Assembly (NCBI RefSeq): GCF_013364195.1
Contig: NZ_CP054918.1
Location: 3,585,001 to 3,649,000, forward strand
Length of the DNA stretch: 64,000 nt
Reading direction: 5' to 3'
DNA from: Streptomyces sp. NA04227
GTDB lineage: Bacteria > Actinomycetota > Actinomycetes > Streptomycetales > Streptomycetaceae
Below are positions 35,168 through 44,580 of the stretch, piece after piece. The notes beneath the pieces are model-generated. The model was not told the origin of the DNA. It searched no databases and saw only the letters and a list, made by a program, of their open reading frames with translations. The position numbers were made by a program, and so were the translations under genes. Every line of letters starts with the position of its first letter. The stretch's first letter is position 1.

Positions 35168-36142
35168 ATGTCTCATCACCTCAGTGGCCCGAACCTCCGT
35201 CCACCGCTGGGCGACTCCCGGCTGGACATGACCGACCTCTTCACGTTCACGGCGCCGGGCGACCGCACCGTACTGATCATGAACAGCAACCCGGTCGCCC
35301 CGACCGGGGGCGACGCCTTCCACCCCGACGCCGTCTACCGGATCAACGTCGACACCGACGGCGACCACCAGGCGGACCTCGCCTTCAGCTTCGTCTTCTC
35401 GCAGCCGCAGAACGGCGCGCAGACGGTGACCGTGTACCGGTCGACGGGCGCCGAGGCGCGCTCGCACGAGCCCGCGGGCGAGAAGATCTTCACCGACGAG
35501 CCGGTCGCCCTGAAGCCCGGCACCGCCCCCCAGGTGCACAGCTCCGGCCCGTACCGGCTCTACGTAGGCCTGCGCAGCGACCCGTTCTTCGCGGACCTGG
35601 AGGGCATCGGCAACGACTTCACCTGGACCGGCAAGGACTGGGGCATCGACAAGAACATCTTCGGCATCGTGCTCGACATGCCGCACACCGAGATCGGCCC
35701 GGAGCCCGGGTTCGGTGTCTGGGGCCGGGTGAGCCTGCGCCAGAACGGCCGCCTGACGTCGGTGGACCGCGGCGCGCACCCCTCGGTGACCGCGTACTTC
35801 AACCAGGAGGACGCCAAGGAGGCGTACAACGAGGGCGAGCCCGCGCAGGACTGGGACACCTACCTCCAGCCGTGGACCGCCGTCCTCGCCCACACCGGCG
35901 GCTACGACGCCCAGGCCGCCGAGTCGACCCTGCGGACGATCCTGCCGGACGTCCTGCGCTTCGACCGCTCCCGTCCCGCCGCCTACCCCAACGGCCGCGC
36001 CCTCACCGACGACGTCACCTCGGCCCGGCTCAGCATGGTCTCCGGCGGCAAGATCACCTCGGACAACATCCCCCCGCACACGGACCTGCTCCCCGACTTC
36101 CCGTATCTGGGACACCCGCACCCGGCGCCCAGCGGGAGCTGA
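35168..36142 (+). CDS. DUF4331 family protein
   Basis: 324 residues matching DUF4331: opening HLSGPNLRPPLGDSRLDMTD and LFTFTAPGDRTVLIMNSNP, then GLRSDPFFADLEG, NIFGIVLDMP and a closing PDVLRFDRSRPAAYPNGRAL. No signal peptide; the beta-rich pattern fits a single globular domain. Function of the family is not known. No clear ribosome site before the ATG, but similarity begins right there. Follows the APH-fold gene by about 120 bases on the same strand. Confidence 0.85.
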   Translation: MSHHLSGPNLRPPLGDSRLDMTDLFTFTAPGDRTVLIMNSNPVAPTGGDAFHPDAVYRINVDTDGDHQADLAFSFVFSQPQNGAQTVTVYRSTGAEARSHEPAGEKIFTDEPVALKPGTAPQVHSSGPYRLYVGLRSDPFFADLEGIGNDFTWTGKDWGIDKNIFGIVLDMPHTEIGPEPGFGVWGRVSLRQNGRLTSVDRGAHPSVTAYFNQEDAKEAYNEGEPAQDWDTYLQPWTAVLAHTGGYDAQAAESTLRTILPDVLRFDRSRPAAYPNGRALTDDVTSARLSMVSGGKITSDNIPPHTDLLPDFPYLGHPHPAPSGS

Positions 36143-36460
36143 ACTCCGGTTCGCGGCAGAGCAGTTGATCTGCCCTGCACCAGCCCGCTGCCTCGGTACG
36201 CGCCCCGTTCATGGCGTACGTACCGGGGCAGCGGCATGTGAAGAGCGGCTCGCAGGCACCGGAAGCCGGGAGACCGGAAAACCGGGATCCCCGAAGTGAC
36301 CAACTACCCCTGATCTGCTTTGAGTTCGCCAACTCCCCCGATGTCCCTCATAAGTTGGGTGCGCCGCCCGATGCGGACCGACACCGGGCGGAGCGAAGCA
36401 AAGCACAAGGCGCAAGGGACAAGGCGCAAAGCGCAAAGCACGAACCACCAGGGGGAGCAC
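36143..36460. other. Intergenic with AAGGCGCAAA-type repeats
   Basis: 318 bases. The last 60 bases carry overlapping copies of GCACAAGGCGCAAGG and GGCGCAAAGCGCAAAGC (36400-36445) right before the ribosome site of the flavin oxidase. No gene seen. Confidence 0.6.
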
Positions 36461-37981
36461 ATGGGCGGCTTGCTGTCCGTCGGGCCGGACGATCCGCGGT
36501 ACGAGGACCTGCGGCGGGGTGAGAACCCCCGGTTCGCGGGGCGGCCGGAGCGGATCGTGCTCGTCTCCTCGGCCGCCGAGATCGAGCAGGTGCTCAACGA
36601 GGCGGTACGGGACGGGAGTCGGGTCGCCGTACGCAGTGGCGGGCACTGCCTGGAGGACTTCGTGAGCGACCCCGAGGTCCGGGTCGTGCTCGACATGACG
36701 CGGATGTCCGGGGTCGGCTTCGACGAGGAACGCCGCGCCTTCGTCGTCGAGTCGGGCGCCACCCTGGGCACCGTGTACCGGACCCTGTACCGGCTGTGGG
36801 GCGTGACGATCCCCGGCGGCACCTGCCCCGAGGTCGGCGCGGGCGGCCACATCCTCGGCGGCGGCTACGGCCCCCTCTCGCGCCTGCATGGCTCGGTCGT
36901 CGACTACCTGTACGCGGCCGAGGTCGTTGTCGTCGACGCCAACGGCACCGCCCGTACGGTAGTCGCCACCCGCGAACCCGACGACCCCCACCACGACTTG
37001 TGGTGGGCACACACCGGAGGCGGCGGCGGGAACTTCGGCGTCGTGGTGCGGTACTGGCTCAAGTCACCCGATACGGAAGGGGAGTTGAGGCAGGGAGAGG
37101 CGGCGGCACCCGAACGGCTGCTGCCCCGGCCGCCGTCCGAGGTCCTGCTCGACACCACCGTCTGGCCCTGGGACGGGCTGAGCCGCGAGGACTTCGTCCG
37201 GCTGGTCCGCAACCACGGCGCCTGGTTCGAGCGGCACAGCGGACCGGACTCCCCCTGGTGCGGCCTGTACAGCGTGCTCGCACTGACCCGTCGGCAGTCC
37301 GGCGCCCTCGCGATGACCACCCAGCTCGACGCGGGCCTGCCGCAAGCGGCGGACATGCTGCGGTCGTACGTGGACGCCGTCTCGGACGGACTCCCGGTAC
37401 GGCCGCACAGCCGGACCCTGCGCATGCCCTGGCTGCACGGCACCCGCTGGCCCGGCACCGCGGGCGACGGCGACCCCACCGCCCGTACCAAGATCAAGGT
37501 CGCGTACGCGCGCAGGCGCCTGACCGACCGCCGTATCGGGACGGTCCACGACCACCTCACCGACCCGGCCCACGACATCGGCGGCGGCGTGGTCGCGCTG
37601 ATCTCCTATGGCGGCCGCGTGAACGCCGTCCCGCCCGGCCGTACGGCGGTACCGCAGCGCGACTCGATCCTGAAGGTGGTGTACGGCTCCACCTGGCAGG
37701 ACGCGGCCCAGGACGCCGAACAGCTCGGCTGGGTAAGGGAGTTGTACCGGGACGTGTACGCGGACACCGGGGGCGTACCGGTGCCCGACGAGGACAGCGA
37801 CGGCGCGTACATCAACTACCCGGACGTCGATCTGGCCGACCCCGCCTGGAACACCTCGGGCGTGCAGTGGCCCGAGCTGTACTACGGGGAGGCGCTGGCG
37901 CGGCTGCGGCGGATCAAGGCGGAGTGGGATCCGGGGAACGTCTTCCGGCACGCACTGTCGATTCCGGCGGCAGGGGCCTGA
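36461..37981 (+). CDS. FAD-linked oxidase with bicovalent flavin motifs (BBE type)
   Basis: 506 residues. FAD_binding_4 domain about 30-200, C-terminal berberine-bridge motif YINYPDVDLADPAWNTSG. Two residues that can both bind flavin covalently are present: His in VRSGGHCLEDF and Cys in GGTCPEVGAGGHILGGGYG. Such oxidases work on sugars, alcohols or polyketide/alkaloid intermediates and reduce oxygen to peroxide; relatives serve in antibiotic pathways, but no biosynthetic genes are next to this one. GGGGGAG 4 bases before the ATG at 36461 is a strong ribosome site. No signal peptide. Confidence 0.87.
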   Translation: MGGLLSVGPDDPRYEDLRRGENPRFAGRPERIVLVSSAAEIEQVLNEAVRDGSRVAVRSGGHCLEDFVSDPEVRVVLDMTRMSGVGFDEERRAFVVESGATLGTVYRTLYRLWGVTIPGGTCPEVGAGGHILGGGYGPLSRLHGSVVDYLYAAEVVVVDANGTARTVVATREPDDPHHDLWWAHTGGGGGNFGVVVRYWLKSPDTEGELRQGEAAAPERLLPRPPSEVLLDTTVWPWDGLSREDFVRLVRNHGAWFERHSGPDSPWCGLYSVLALTRRQSGALAMTTQLDAGLPQAADMLRSYVDAVSDGLPVRPHSRTLRMPWLHGTRWPGTAGDGDPTARTKIKVAYARRRLTDRRIGTVHDHLTDPAHDIGGGVVALISYGGRVNAVPPGRTAVPQRDSILKVVYGSTWQDAAQDAEQLGWVRELYRDVYADTGGVPVPDEDSDGAYINYPDVDLADPAWNTSGVQWPELYYGEALARLRRIKAEWDPGNVFRHALSIPAAGA

Positions 37982-38069
37982 ACGCCCTGCGTCCTCAACT
38001 TGGCTGCGGGCGAGGCGAGTTCGGCCCCGTTCGCCGCCCCCGCCACCAGCGCTACCGCCACCGCGCCGT

Positions 38070-38393
38070 TCAGGAGTTCCAGTTCAGCCTCGGCTGCGGC
38101 GCGCGGTCGCGGAACCGGCGGGTGAGGAGGCCGAGGCCGGTGGCGATGACGTATCCACAGGCTGTGAAGAACACTTCCGGCGGCGGGAGGACGCTCTCGG
38201 GGACGACCGTCAGGGCCGGGAGCGAGACCGGCACGGTCGTGAAGATGGGCCAGACCCAGGCGAGCGAGGCGTCCTCGTGCTCGACGAGATGAGTGTCGTA
38301 GCTGGCGAAGGCCACGGAGGCGCCGACCACCAGCAAGTAGCCGCGTGCGAGCCAGCTGTCCCAGGCGGCGGTGAGTATCCGGGGTTTCCTCAT
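38070..38393 (-). CDS. Small membrane protein, SCO4225-like
   Basis: 107 residues with about three membrane segments (YLLVVGASVAFASYD, WVWPIFTTVPVSLPAL, VFFTACGYVIATGLGLL) and the loop EHEDASLAWVWP that I associate with the SCO4225 family of Streptomyces membrane proteins. Function unknown. GGAGAG before the ATG. A lone gene convergent with the flavin oxidase. Confidence 0.7.
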   Translation of the reverse strand: MRKPRILTAAWDSWLARGYLLVVGASVAFASYDTHLVEHEDASLAWVWPIFTTVPVSLPALTVVPESVLPPPEVFFTACGYVIATGLGLLTRRFRDRAPQPRLNWNS

Positions 38394-38610
38394 GTGTTCT
38401 CTCCGTCGAGTCGCTTGCGGTCAGGCGGCCATCCACCATCGGGGGGATCCACCATCCGGCGATCTACCTTCCAGTGATTCGCCCTTCCGGTGATCAACCT
38501 CCTTCACCCTGCGCCACCCGTCGGCTGCCCGACCTGAGTACGCCTACTCAGATCATCGCGACCTCGGACTCATCCGGACAATTTCAACGGGGTCGGCGGG
38601 GTCGGCGAGA

Positions 38611-39717
38611 TCACCGCGCCCACCGCACCCCGTGGAAGCCCGGCACGACGTCGGAGTCGGCGAGGTGGACCAGGCTGCCCCCGGGGACGTCGAGCAGCGG
38701 CAGCAGGCGGAGCCGTTCGAGGTCCTTGTGGGTGCTGTGGGCGTCCAGGCGCCAGATGCGGTGGGCCTCGCGGGCGGCTGCCTCGGGGGCGAAGCGCAGG
38801 GTCAGTTCGAGGCGGGCGCCCGCGGCGGGGAACCAGCGCCCGTAGTACGGCTCGGGGAGCCGGGCCCGTACCTCGTACTCCAGGGGGAAGGTCTCGCCCG
38901 GGCAGAGGGCGGGGAAGAGGAGCTCGGTGCCGGTCAGGGCGGACTCGGGGTCGGTGGCGCCGCGGCCGAGGACGCAGTCGCGGCCGGGGCGGATGTCCGG
39001 CAGCGCGCCGCTGTGGGTGTGCAGCAGGACGGCGTACCGGTCCACGCCGGGGCGCCGGGCGCGCAGCACGATCCGGGCCCGCACCACCCAGCCCGCGCCG
39101 GTCACGGTCACGTCGTCCTGGAAGGCGAGCAGATCGACGCCGGGGTCCTCGGGAGCCCCGAGTGCCGCCCGGAGTCTGCGCGCGGCTGGCCGTGGCGTAC
39201 CCGGCGAGAAGCCTCCGCCCCGGCCGCGCGGCGCGGGCTCCCGCAGCAGCCGCACCAGGGTGCCCTCCGGCAGGGCGAGCAGCGATTCGAGCGCGGCCAC
39301 GGCGCGCAGGCTCTCCGGACGGCGGGGGCGGCCCACCCCGCGCTGCCAGTTGCTCAACGTGGACACACTGACCGCGTGCCCCCGCGCGGCGAGCCGGTCC
39401 CGCAGCCGCTCCAGACTCAGCCCGCGCGCGGCGATCGCGGCGCGGAGCGCGGTGTGGAAGGGGCCGGTACGGAACACGTCGGGCGCGGACGGAGACGGAG
39501 ACGCGGACGGAGACGGGGACGGAGACGGGGACGGGGGCGCGTCCGGCTCGGGTGCGGGTGCGTCCGGCTCGGGTGCGGGCGTGTCAGGGAGGTCCGACAG
39601 GTCGCCCCCGGCTGCGGGCGCGTCGGGCTCCGGCGGGGTCGCGCCGGGGAGGTCGGGCAGGCCACTTCCGGCGCGCAGCTCCCCGCCGTTCACCACTCGC
39701 CGCCCCTCGTCCGCCAC
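38611..39717 (-). CDS. XRE-like HTH protein with large C-terminal domain
   Basis: 368 residues. HTH at about 85-150: LRAAIAARGLSLERLRDRL, then VSVSTLSNWQRGVGRPRRPE, a Cro/C1-type unit. The C-terminal 180 residues form a beta-rich domain (VTVTGAGWVVRARIVLRARR, FPLEYEVRARLPEPYYGRWF) ending VHLADSDVVPGFHGVRW, seen in a group of Streptomyces HTH proteins of unknown ligand. Before the HTH is an 80-residue Pro/Asp/Ser tract (SPSPSPSPSASPSPS) made by 6-bp repeats at 39486-39580. GTG start; GGGG lies 7 bases upstream. Confidence 0.78.
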   Translation of the reverse strand: MADEGRRVVNGGELRAGSGLPDLPGATPPEPDAPAAGGDLSDLPDTPAPEPDAPAPEPDAPPSPSPSPSPSASPSPSAPDVFRTGPFHTALRAAIAARGLSLERLRDRLAARGHAVSVSTLSNWQRGVGRPRRPESLRAVAALESLLALPEGTLVRLLREPAPRGRGGGFSPGTPRPAARRLRAALGAPEDPGVDLLAFQDDVTVTGAGWVVRARIVLRARRPGVDRYAVLLHTHSGALPDIRPGRDCVLGRGATDPESALTGTELLFPALCPGETFPLEYEVRARLPEPYYGRWFPAAGARLELTLRFAPEAAAREAHRIWRLDAHSTHKDLERLRLLPLLDVPGGSLVHLADSDVVPGFHGVRWAR

Positions 39718-39967
39718 CGCTCACCCCGCCACATACCGTCAGCGCGCCATCACGACACGTAACTGACCGTCATTACCGGCCAGTTCTGGATTTCTAGGAC
39801 GCACTGTCATTCTCGCAGGCAGCGGGCCTGTACGCCGCTCCGCGCAGCCGTCTCCCGGACCCGTTCGAGGAACCCCCCAACCCTGAACCCCCTCACTATG
39901 GCCAGAAGGCACCACCCCCACCGCTCTCACCCCACCACCACCAGACCCCGCCCCGGAGGACCAACGC

Positions 39968-41191
39968 ATGGAGCAGGGCCCGCCCCCGCCCCCACCCGCC
40001 GAGCCGGCCATCGGCCACCGGACGAGCAGAAGCGCCCGCGCCACCCGCGCCCGCCGCGCCCTGCCCGCCACGGGCGCCGCTGCCGCCCTGCTCCTCCTGG
40101 GCTCACTGACCGCCTCGTGCTCGGACGGCGACGGCGGCGGCAACACCGCGCGTGAGCGGCGGGTCTGCCTCACGGGCAAGCTGACCTACACACACCGCGA
40201 CGCCGAGGCGGGCCCCGAGCTGCCGAAGGCCACCTCCGTCGCCCGCAACGCCAACTGGGAGCTGTGGGGACGTCCGCAAGGCGAGCGGCGCGTACGGGAG
40301 TTGAACGCCGGGCTCACCGACGCAGGTAACGGCGGCTTCCGGGCCTGCGCGAAGCAGCCGGACCAAGTCACCGACGTCTACGTGAAGTTCAGGTCCAGCA
40401 GCACCGATCTGTGGCGGGTGATCAACCCGAAGTCCCGGGCGCAGTACACCTTCGACACCCGGCACACGGCGCGGGCGGACTCCACCGTCGCCCTCGGCAC
40501 CGTCCGCGTACCCGCCGACCGGGCCTCCGCGTGGAAGATCGTGGACAGCCTCAACGAGCTGTACTGGAAGGCCTCCGAGGCCAACACCTCCGGCTCCGCC
40601 TGCTGGACCCGGCGCCAGAAGAACGGCCACTGCGACGAACTCACCGTGACCTGGGGGCCGAAGGCCACCGACGGCGGGTACTTCGACCAGGGCGGCACCA
40701 ACCACATCGTCCTCACCGCCGAGGACGCGGACTCCCGGCACACCGTCCTGCACGAGGCGGGCCACTGGCTCCAGTGGCAGCTCTACGGCCGCTCACTCCC
40801 GGACTCCCCGCACTGCGAGGAGCACACCTTCGAACTGGCCAGCTCGCCGGGCTGCGCGTGGACCGAGGCGTTCGCCGACGCGGCCGCCGCGTACGCGCTC
40901 GGCGACCGGCGCTACGTGTACGGCAACGGTGAATCCGTCGAACTGCGCGCCGACTCGGCGACCGACTGGGACCAGGGCGACGACGTCCAGGGCCGGGTCG
41001 GCGGAGCGCTGCTCGACCTGTGGGCGGCGGACGGCCCCGACGGCGGCGACTGGAACCGCACCATCGACCTGATGTCCCGCGAGGTCAGCGAGGACTTCTA
41101 CGACTACTTCACCGAGGACCGCCCACGGGCCGGACTGGACACCACCGGCCCCGCCCTCGACATCGTCCACGACCACACCATCGACTACTGA
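39968..41191 (+). CDS. Putative zinc metallopeptidase lipoprotein
   Basis: 407 residues. Basic N-terminus with RARRALPATG and hydrophobic run to LTASC: lipoprotein signal with Cys51 lipidated (a Tat-type route is possible). Zincin motif HEAGH (His262, Glu263, His266) is followed by WTEAFADAAAAYA, where Glu300 would be the third ligand as in gluzincins. Around it are several Cys (SACWTRR, GHCDE, PHCEE, PGCAW) suitable for disulfides. It should act outside the membrane on proteins or wall peptides; substrate unknown. GGAGG 8 bases before the ATG. Confidence 0.78.
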   Translation: MEQGPPPPPPAEPAIGHRTSRSARATRARRALPATGAAAALLLLGSLTASCSDGDGGGNTARERRVCLTGKLTYTHRDAEAGPELPKATSVARNANWELWGRPQGERRVRELNAGLTDAGNGGFRACAKQPDQVTDVYVKFRSSSTDLWRVINPKSRAQYTFDTRHTARADSTVALGTVRVPADRASAWKIVDSLNELYWKASEANTSGSACWTRRQKNGHCDELTVTWGPKATDGGYFDQGGTNHIVLTAEDADSRHTVLHEAGHWLQWQLYGRSLPDSPHCEEHTFELASSPGCAWTEAFADAAAAYALGDRRYVYGNGESVELRADSATDWDQGDDVQGRVGGALLDLWAADGPDGGDWNRTIDLMSREVSEDFYDYFTEDRPRAGLDTTGPALDIVHDHTIDY

Positions 41192-41447
41192 TGTCCGAGC
41201 CGTCCCCACTCCATCCCCTGCCCGCCATCTCACGGCCACCTGACGAGCCAAGAGAAGGACCGCGGGGACCACTAACTTTCCGACCAGCGGCGGACACGTA
41301 CCGAAGCAGCACCAACTGACTTCCTGACAAAGGGAGTTGGAAAAACGTCAAGACCGGAACAGAGCCGCGAAGAGTCGGGAAGGCTGACCACGCAGGGACA
41401 CAGGGAACGCAGGGACGCAGGGAACGCCGAGAAGGGGGTGACCGGAC

Positions 41448-43424
41448 GTGACCAGGACGCCGGGCGCACTTGGCGCTACGGGCATGCCGAGTGCGGCGGA
41501 CATCGCGAGTACGGATACCGCAGGTACGGCGGGTACGGCGGATACCGCAGGTACAGCGGACGCGGCTGGTACGGCGGATACGGCCGGTACGGCGTGCTCG
41601 CGGACCGGCAGCGACGGGTCGGCCAAGCGCACCGGGCGCACGGGACGGACCGGACGCACCGAGCGCACCGGCCGGACCGCCGCGCAGGTCTGCAACGGTG
41701 AACTGCTCGACTTCCTGCGCGCGCGGCTCGACGCCGCCGGGCTCGCCGTCCTCGCCGGGCACGAACCGCGCTGCTTCCCGCTCGGGCACGTACCGCCGGA
41801 GCGGCCCGGCGAGACGCGTGTGACGCTCGTGGACGCCTGCGAACTCTGCTCGGAGGACCCGTTCCGCCACAGCGAGGGCGGTCGGACCTCCTACGCGTAC
41901 GACGAGGGTCTGCTCACCCACTGGCCGTGCCCCGAAGTGCGGGCGCTGGCACTGCCGTTCGCGGACGATCCGGGGTACCGCGCGCACTGGCGTCCGTGGC
42001 GCATCGACCCGCCGTCGCCGCTGTCGGCCGCGCGGCGCGAGGAGTTGTGGCGGGCCGGGTTCCAGGTCCTGTCGCAGCGTCCGCAGACCGGCATCCTGCC
42101 GCTGTCGGTGCTCTGGCAGCGGGTCGTCCACCACGGCGCGGCGGTGCCGACGGCGACGGTGGGCGAGGACCGCGCGGACCACGACGAGGCGGTCACGGCG
42201 GCCTGGTGGAAACTGGCCACCGAGCTCGAACTCCCGGACACCCTCGGTGAGTTCGCGCTGGCGACCGAGCTGGGCTGGACCCGGGTACGACGTGTGGTCG
42301 GGACGCCCGGCACCGGCTTCGGCGCCCCGGGCCTCGGCACCGTGCACGGTGCGGGATCGGCGCCGGCGCACCGTGCGGCCACCGGCATCCCGGGCGCGCT
42401 CGGCCGCGAGGGGCAGCTGAATCTGCTCGCCGTCTCACTCGACGGGCAGAAACTTCTCGCCGCTACCACCGAGGAGGGCGGCACCTGGCTGATCACCCAC
42501 CACGAACTCGGCGACTGGCACGAGCGCTGGGCCGAGCGCCTCGGCACCCTCCCGCCCGAGGAAGCCGCCGCCTCCTGGGCCTCCTGGGGCCGTATGAAGG
42601 CCCCGGCCTTCGAGCCCCTGCGCACCGCCTGGCGCGAGGGCCTCGCCGCGAACCCGGCGGCCACCCCGTCGGTACTGGCCCGCCTGGACCGGCTCGAACG
42701 GCTCGAACGGCACGACCGCGTGGACGGGCTCGGCTGTATGGACAGACACGACCGTCTGGACGGGCTCGGCCGCACGGACAGGCACGACCGCGTGGAGGCA
42801 GCCGACCGCGTGGACGGACTCGACCGCGTGAAGATTTCCGACGGCTCGGGGCCCGCCCTCAACCCCAGCCCCGCCCCCGACCCGGGCCCCTGTCTCCCCT
42901 ACCAGGTCCTGGAGCACCTCACCGAGACCGAGATCGAACGCCTCAGCCGTACCGGCCGCCCCGAACTGCGCGCCCGCGCCCTCTACGACCCGCGCCTCTC
43001 GGCCGCCTCCGTGACCCGCCTGACCGAGGACCCGCACCCCCAGCTGCGCCAGCAGGCGGCCAGCGACTTCCGTGTCCCGGCACCGCAGTTGGCCCGCCTC
43101 CTGCGCAACCGCGAGACCGCACGCGCCGCCGCCCAAAACCCCTCCCTCCCGGAACGGGAGATGCACGGCCTCCTGGACCGCACGGAGGACCCGCGCACAA
43201 CGGCGCCCGCACACCGTCCCGCCACCCCGCGCCCTGCACGCCCGCCACGCGTCCCGCACCAGTCGCACACCGCGCACGCCGGGTACCCCGTGCTCCCCAC
43301 ACATGCGCAGCACCCGGCGCGCCCTCAACGGCCGCAGCGCGCCGCCCACTTGGACCCCGACCGGAACCGGGAAGGCTTTTTCGGCCACCCCTCCCCGCCC
43401 AACTCCCCTGAACAAACGGGGTAA
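41448..43424 (+). CDS. Repeat-rich protein with DUF6221-like domain and LRV-like repeats
   Basis: 658 residues, no signal peptide. Residues 20-80 are tandem TAGTADTAG and RTGRTGRT repeats. Residues about 85-190 resemble DUF6221 (ELLDFLRARLDAAG ... PCPEVRALALPFADDPGYR). The middle (about 190-420) is unrecognised. Residues about 420-470 hold a 15-residue repeat DRHDRLDGLGRTD coded by tandem DNA. Residues about 490-580 look like variant leucine-rich repeats (RARALYDPRLSAASVTRL, RQQAASDFRVPAPQLARLL), helical units that bind proteins. GTG start with AAGGGGG upstream. Several GTG starts are possible; role unknown, perhaps a scaffold. Confidence 0.65.
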   Translation: MTRTPGALGATGMPSAADIASTDTAGTAGTADTAGTADAAGTADTAGTACSRTGSDGSAKRTGRTGRTGRTERTGRTAAQVCNGELLDFLRARLDAAGLAVLAGHEPRCFPLGHVPPERPGETRVTLVDACELCSEDPFRHSEGGRTSYAYDEGLLTHWPCPEVRALALPFADDPGYRAHWRPWRIDPPSPLSAARREELWRAGFQVLSQRPQTGILPLSVLWQRVVHHGAAVPTATVGEDRADHDEAVTAAWWKLATELELPDTLGEFALATELGWTRVRRVVGTPGTGFGAPGLGTVHGAGSAPAHRAATGIPGALGREGQLNLLAVSLDGQKLLAATTEEGGTWLITHHELGDWHERWAERLGTLPPEEAAASWASWGRMKAPAFEPLRTAWREGLAANPAATPSVLARLDRLERLERHDRVDGLGCMDRHDRLDGLGRTDRHDRVEAADRVDGLDRVKISDGSGPALNPSPAPDPGPCLPYQVLEHLTETEIERLSRTGRPELRARALYDPRLSAASVTRLTEDPHPQLRQQAASDFRVPAPQLARLLRNRETARAAAQNPSLPEREMHGLLDRTEDPRTTAPAHRPATPRPARPPRVPHQSHTAHAGYPVLPTHAQHPARPQRPQRAAHLDPDRNREGFFGHPSPPNSPEQTG

Positions 43425-44099
43425 TTGATCACAAGAGCGCGGACCCGCCGTGCGATCCTCGCCACTCGCACTGTCGGGCTACCCCCACGTCAAGTGAACC
43501 CCAGAGATTCACCGAGTGTCATGTGCGGTGCCCACGGCCCCGAATTCACCAAGCCCGGCCGATAAAACCGTTTGACCACGGCCACCGAACCCCGAAACAC
43601 ACCCCGCACGCACTCCACACACACCCCCTGACGAAAAATTTTCTCGCAGTCCGGACGCGTCCGTGATTACCTTCCTTTCCGGCGGAGAAACACCTTCGGC
43701 GGCCCGGTAAATCCGTACGGCAATGGGGAGTTGAGCGGTACGGCAGCACCGCACACTCCCTTTCGGCACGCGTTCCGTACGCACTCCCGGGAGGTCACCC
43801 GCCCGACGGAGCCGTACGGAACCGGAAGGCCCTACACGCACAAGAAGTAGTCAACCTGCCTGCTCAGGGAGTCATCGAGGGTTCCATCCGCACAAGCGGA
43901 GACCCCTTGGACGTCGCGGGACGTCGGCCCGGCCGCCACCACGTTCGCTTCGCACCACGCACCAACACCCCACCGACCAGCGCCCATTCCGCACGCCCGA
44001 ATCCGAGGAAATAACGCAGCGACGAACCCCGCACCACCGGCACCTCCGCACCGCGCAAGCACCATCCGCTCACCCTGCGAACCATTCCCAGAGGACACC
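43425..44099. other. Intergenic, AT-richer than surroundings
   Basis: 675 bases without a convincing gene. Several patches are unusually AT-rich for this genome, including the palindrome GAAAAATTTTC at 43633-43643. No repeat or RNA gene recognised. Confidence 0.5.
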
Positions 44100-44273
44100 A
44101 TGCGAATTTCCCGCACACCCAAGAAGGCAATTCCTTCCACACTTCCCCACACGCCCACCCGTCGCGCCGCTTTGACATTCTCCGGGGAAACCGCCATCGC
44201 CGCTTCCACCGCCGGACACGACACGGCCGGACACGACACGGCCGGATACGACATCTCCTGGCGCGACGACTGA
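44100..44273 (+). CDS. Possible small peptide with AGHDT repeats
   Basis: 57 codons with GAGGA 4 bases before the ATG. The N-terminal half is basic (MRISRTPKKAIP ... HTPTRRAALTF), the C-terminal half acidic with a tandem repeat AGHDTAGHDTAGYD coded by a 15-bp DNA repeat (44209-44252), ending SWRDD. The layout recalls a leader-plus-core precursor peptide, but no processing enzyme is adjacent. It could also be non-coding: an open frame of 153 codons runs on the other strand. Confidence 0.3.
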   Translation: MRISRTPKKAIPSTLPHTPTRRAALTFSGETAIAASTAGHDTAGHDTAGYDISWRDD

Positions 44274-44285
44274 GGGACCGAGCCG

Positions 44286-44561
44286 TCAGTCAAGGGCCTG
44301 GTACGCGGCCGACTGGTCCGTCAGCTCGGGGCGCTCCACCCAGTACGCGTGACCGTGAATCCGCAACATCGCCCAGTGCCACGCCTCGTCATGGAACACG
44401 AGCCCGCGAAACGGAGCGTCCGCCGACTCGTACGGGTATTCCTCCAGCGCCGCCGCCTCGGCCGCTTCCGGCCCCATCCCGCCGTACTCCCGCATCACCC
44501 AGGCGTACCGACGCCGCTCCCCCGCCAGGTACTCGACGTACTCCGCTTCGGTCCAGTCCAT
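44286..44561 (-). CDS. Unrecognised small protein downstream of the AbiEii-like gene
   Basis: 91 residues, acidic, Trp- and Tyr-rich (MDWTEAEYVEYLAGERRRYA, FHDEAWHWAMLRIHGH). No membrane segment or known motif. It starts 19 bases after the stop of the nucleotidyltransferase toxin gene on the same strand, so it belongs to that operon and may modulate it. AGAGG lies about 7 bases before the ATG; the frame is open upstream but the ribosome site favours this start. Confidence 0.65.
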   Translation of the reverse strand: MDWTEAEYVEYLAGERRRYAWVMREYGGMGPEAAEAAALEEYPYESADAPFRGLVFHDEAWHWAMLRIHGHAYWVERPELTDQSAAYQALD

Positions 44562-44580
44562 GGGCAGACCTCTTGAGAGT

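Noticed and set aside
36461..37981. Flavin oxidase, APH-fold kinase and O-methyltransferase considered as parts of an antibiotic gene cluster
   Set aside because: They are on different operons, separated by unrelated genes, and no polyketide, peptide or terpene synthase is present, so a classical cluster is not supported.
43832..44293. A minus-strand open frame of 153 codons with SCPAVSCPAV repeats
   Set aside because: No family similarity, no good ribosome site and biased only by the 15-bp repeat; the plus-strand 57-codon frame has a better start, though that too is uncertain.
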